Under the pieces are notes generated by a model. The model did not search any database. It was given only the letters and a program-made list of their open reading frames with translations, and was not told where the DNA came from. Below, piece after piece: positions 4,952 through 5,230 of a DNA stretch of 5,230 bases. The stretch covers positions 1 through 5,230 of the forward strand of contig JABMPK010000004.1 in the NCBI GenBank assembly GCA_013203725.1, read 5' to 3'. The stretch is from Candidatus Uhrbacteria bacterium. Its GTDB lineage: Bacteria; Patescibacteriota; Patescibacteriia; UBA9934; UBA11717. Made by a program: the position numbers and the translations under genes. Every line of letters begins with the position of its first letter. Position 1 is the first letter of the stretch.

Positions 4952-5230
4952 TCATCGCGAGCGCGTGGCCGCAGCTGCGACTTGCGACGGGTTGGCGAAC
5001 GTCGCCAACCACTCGCTGATCGACTGGTCCAGAACATGCGTGGAGAAACCAGGGTCGCAGTCGAAGGTCCGACCGCGAATGGTTGCTCCACTCCAGAGGC
5101 CACCAATCTCACGCGATCCGTTGATTCGCAGCCCAACCGCAGAAGAGCCGTTCAATCGGGCCAGCGTGATGGTGGGGTAACCCCCAGAGAGCGGAGTGAA
5201 GAAGCACTCGCCCCCATCCGGCACCATCGG
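4952..5230 (-). CDS. hypothetical protein, 5' end cut off by the window edge
   Basis: I do not recognise this protein. The minus-strand frame is open from the window edge to a TGA at 4954-4952. At least 91 residues are visible from an ATG at 5227, and the codon before it is also open, so the true start may lie outside. Support for coding comes from a codon pattern with many G/C third positions and a minus-strand terminator 12 nt after the stop. The visible part includes LARLNGSSAVGLRINGSREI, a Gly/Trp-containing segment LWSGATIRGRTFDCDPGF, and a likely helical end with an Ala-rich, Arg-containing C-terminus. No membrane helix or catalytic motif is evident. GC is about 60%, clearly above the pilin genes. 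It is convergent to the pilin block and not part of its operon. Overlapping frames on both strands here are judged to be shadows. Confidence 0.65.
   Translation of the reverse strand, partial: PMVPDGGECFFTPLSGGYPTITLARLNGSSAVGLRINGSREIGGLWSGATIRGRTFDCDPGFSTHVLDQSISEWLATFANPSQVAAAATRSR

Noticed and set aside
4828..5136. Minus-strand frame of 102 codons overlapping P5 and both terminators
   Set aside because: It runs through both hairpins and into P5 antisense. The Arg/Ser-rich product looks like a shadow of the real frame.
4875..5180. Plus-strand reading frame of 101 codons over the right end
   Set aside because: It starts inside the loop of the forward terminator and runs antisense to the better supported minus-strand gene, which has its own terminator. 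Its protein has no coherent features.

Overview
The window looks like a chromosomal segment from a Candidate Phyla Radiation bacterium (Patescibacteria, probably a Parcubacteria-type lineage). This is an inference from gene content. A run of small two-helix pilin-like proteins of the VirB2/TrbC-like 'T4SS pilin' kind, next to an orphan solute-binding lipoprotein, is an arrangement I associate with that group. Tight packing, SD-less starts and A/T-rich spacers fit. UGA is used as a stop (solute-binding gene, right-edge gene), so this is not the recoded UGA=Gly code of Gracilibacteria/SR1.

Layout. Bases 1-263 are mostly non-coding and hold an A/T-rich, imperfect inverted repeat and a weak promoter candidate. 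A rightward, probably co-transcribed block follows: galU (264-1133), a family 1 extracellular solute-binding lipoprotein (1135-2532), then five consecutive pilin-like paralogs, called P1 to P5 here (2529-3086, 3088-3450, 3472-3909, 3975-4400, 4437-4853). The first junctions are a 1-nt gap, a 4-nt ATGA overlap and a 1-nt gap. Later junctions are 21, 65 and 36 nt. The 65-nt gap carries two hairpins, the second of which would bury the start codon of P4. A strong intrinsic terminator at 4864-4895 closes the block.

Right edge. A back-to-back terminator on the minus strand (4899-4939) ends a convergent gene (4952 to the window edge), an unrecognised protein cut off at its 5' end. This last 300 bp is about 60% GC, against about 43% in galU and 50% in the pilin genes.

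How the genes may work together. GalU makes UDP-glucose in the cytoplasm for surface polysaccharide or glycolipid synthesis. The lipoprotein and the five pilin-like proteins are all predicted to be exported or membrane-inserted. Together they look like a cell-surface module: glycan precursor supply, a substrate-binding lipoprotein without its transporter, and a set of diverging pilin subunits. No VirB4-type ATPase, VirB6-type channel, VirD4 coupling protein or ABC permease lies in the window, so any assignment to a working secretion or DNA-uptake machine is inference.
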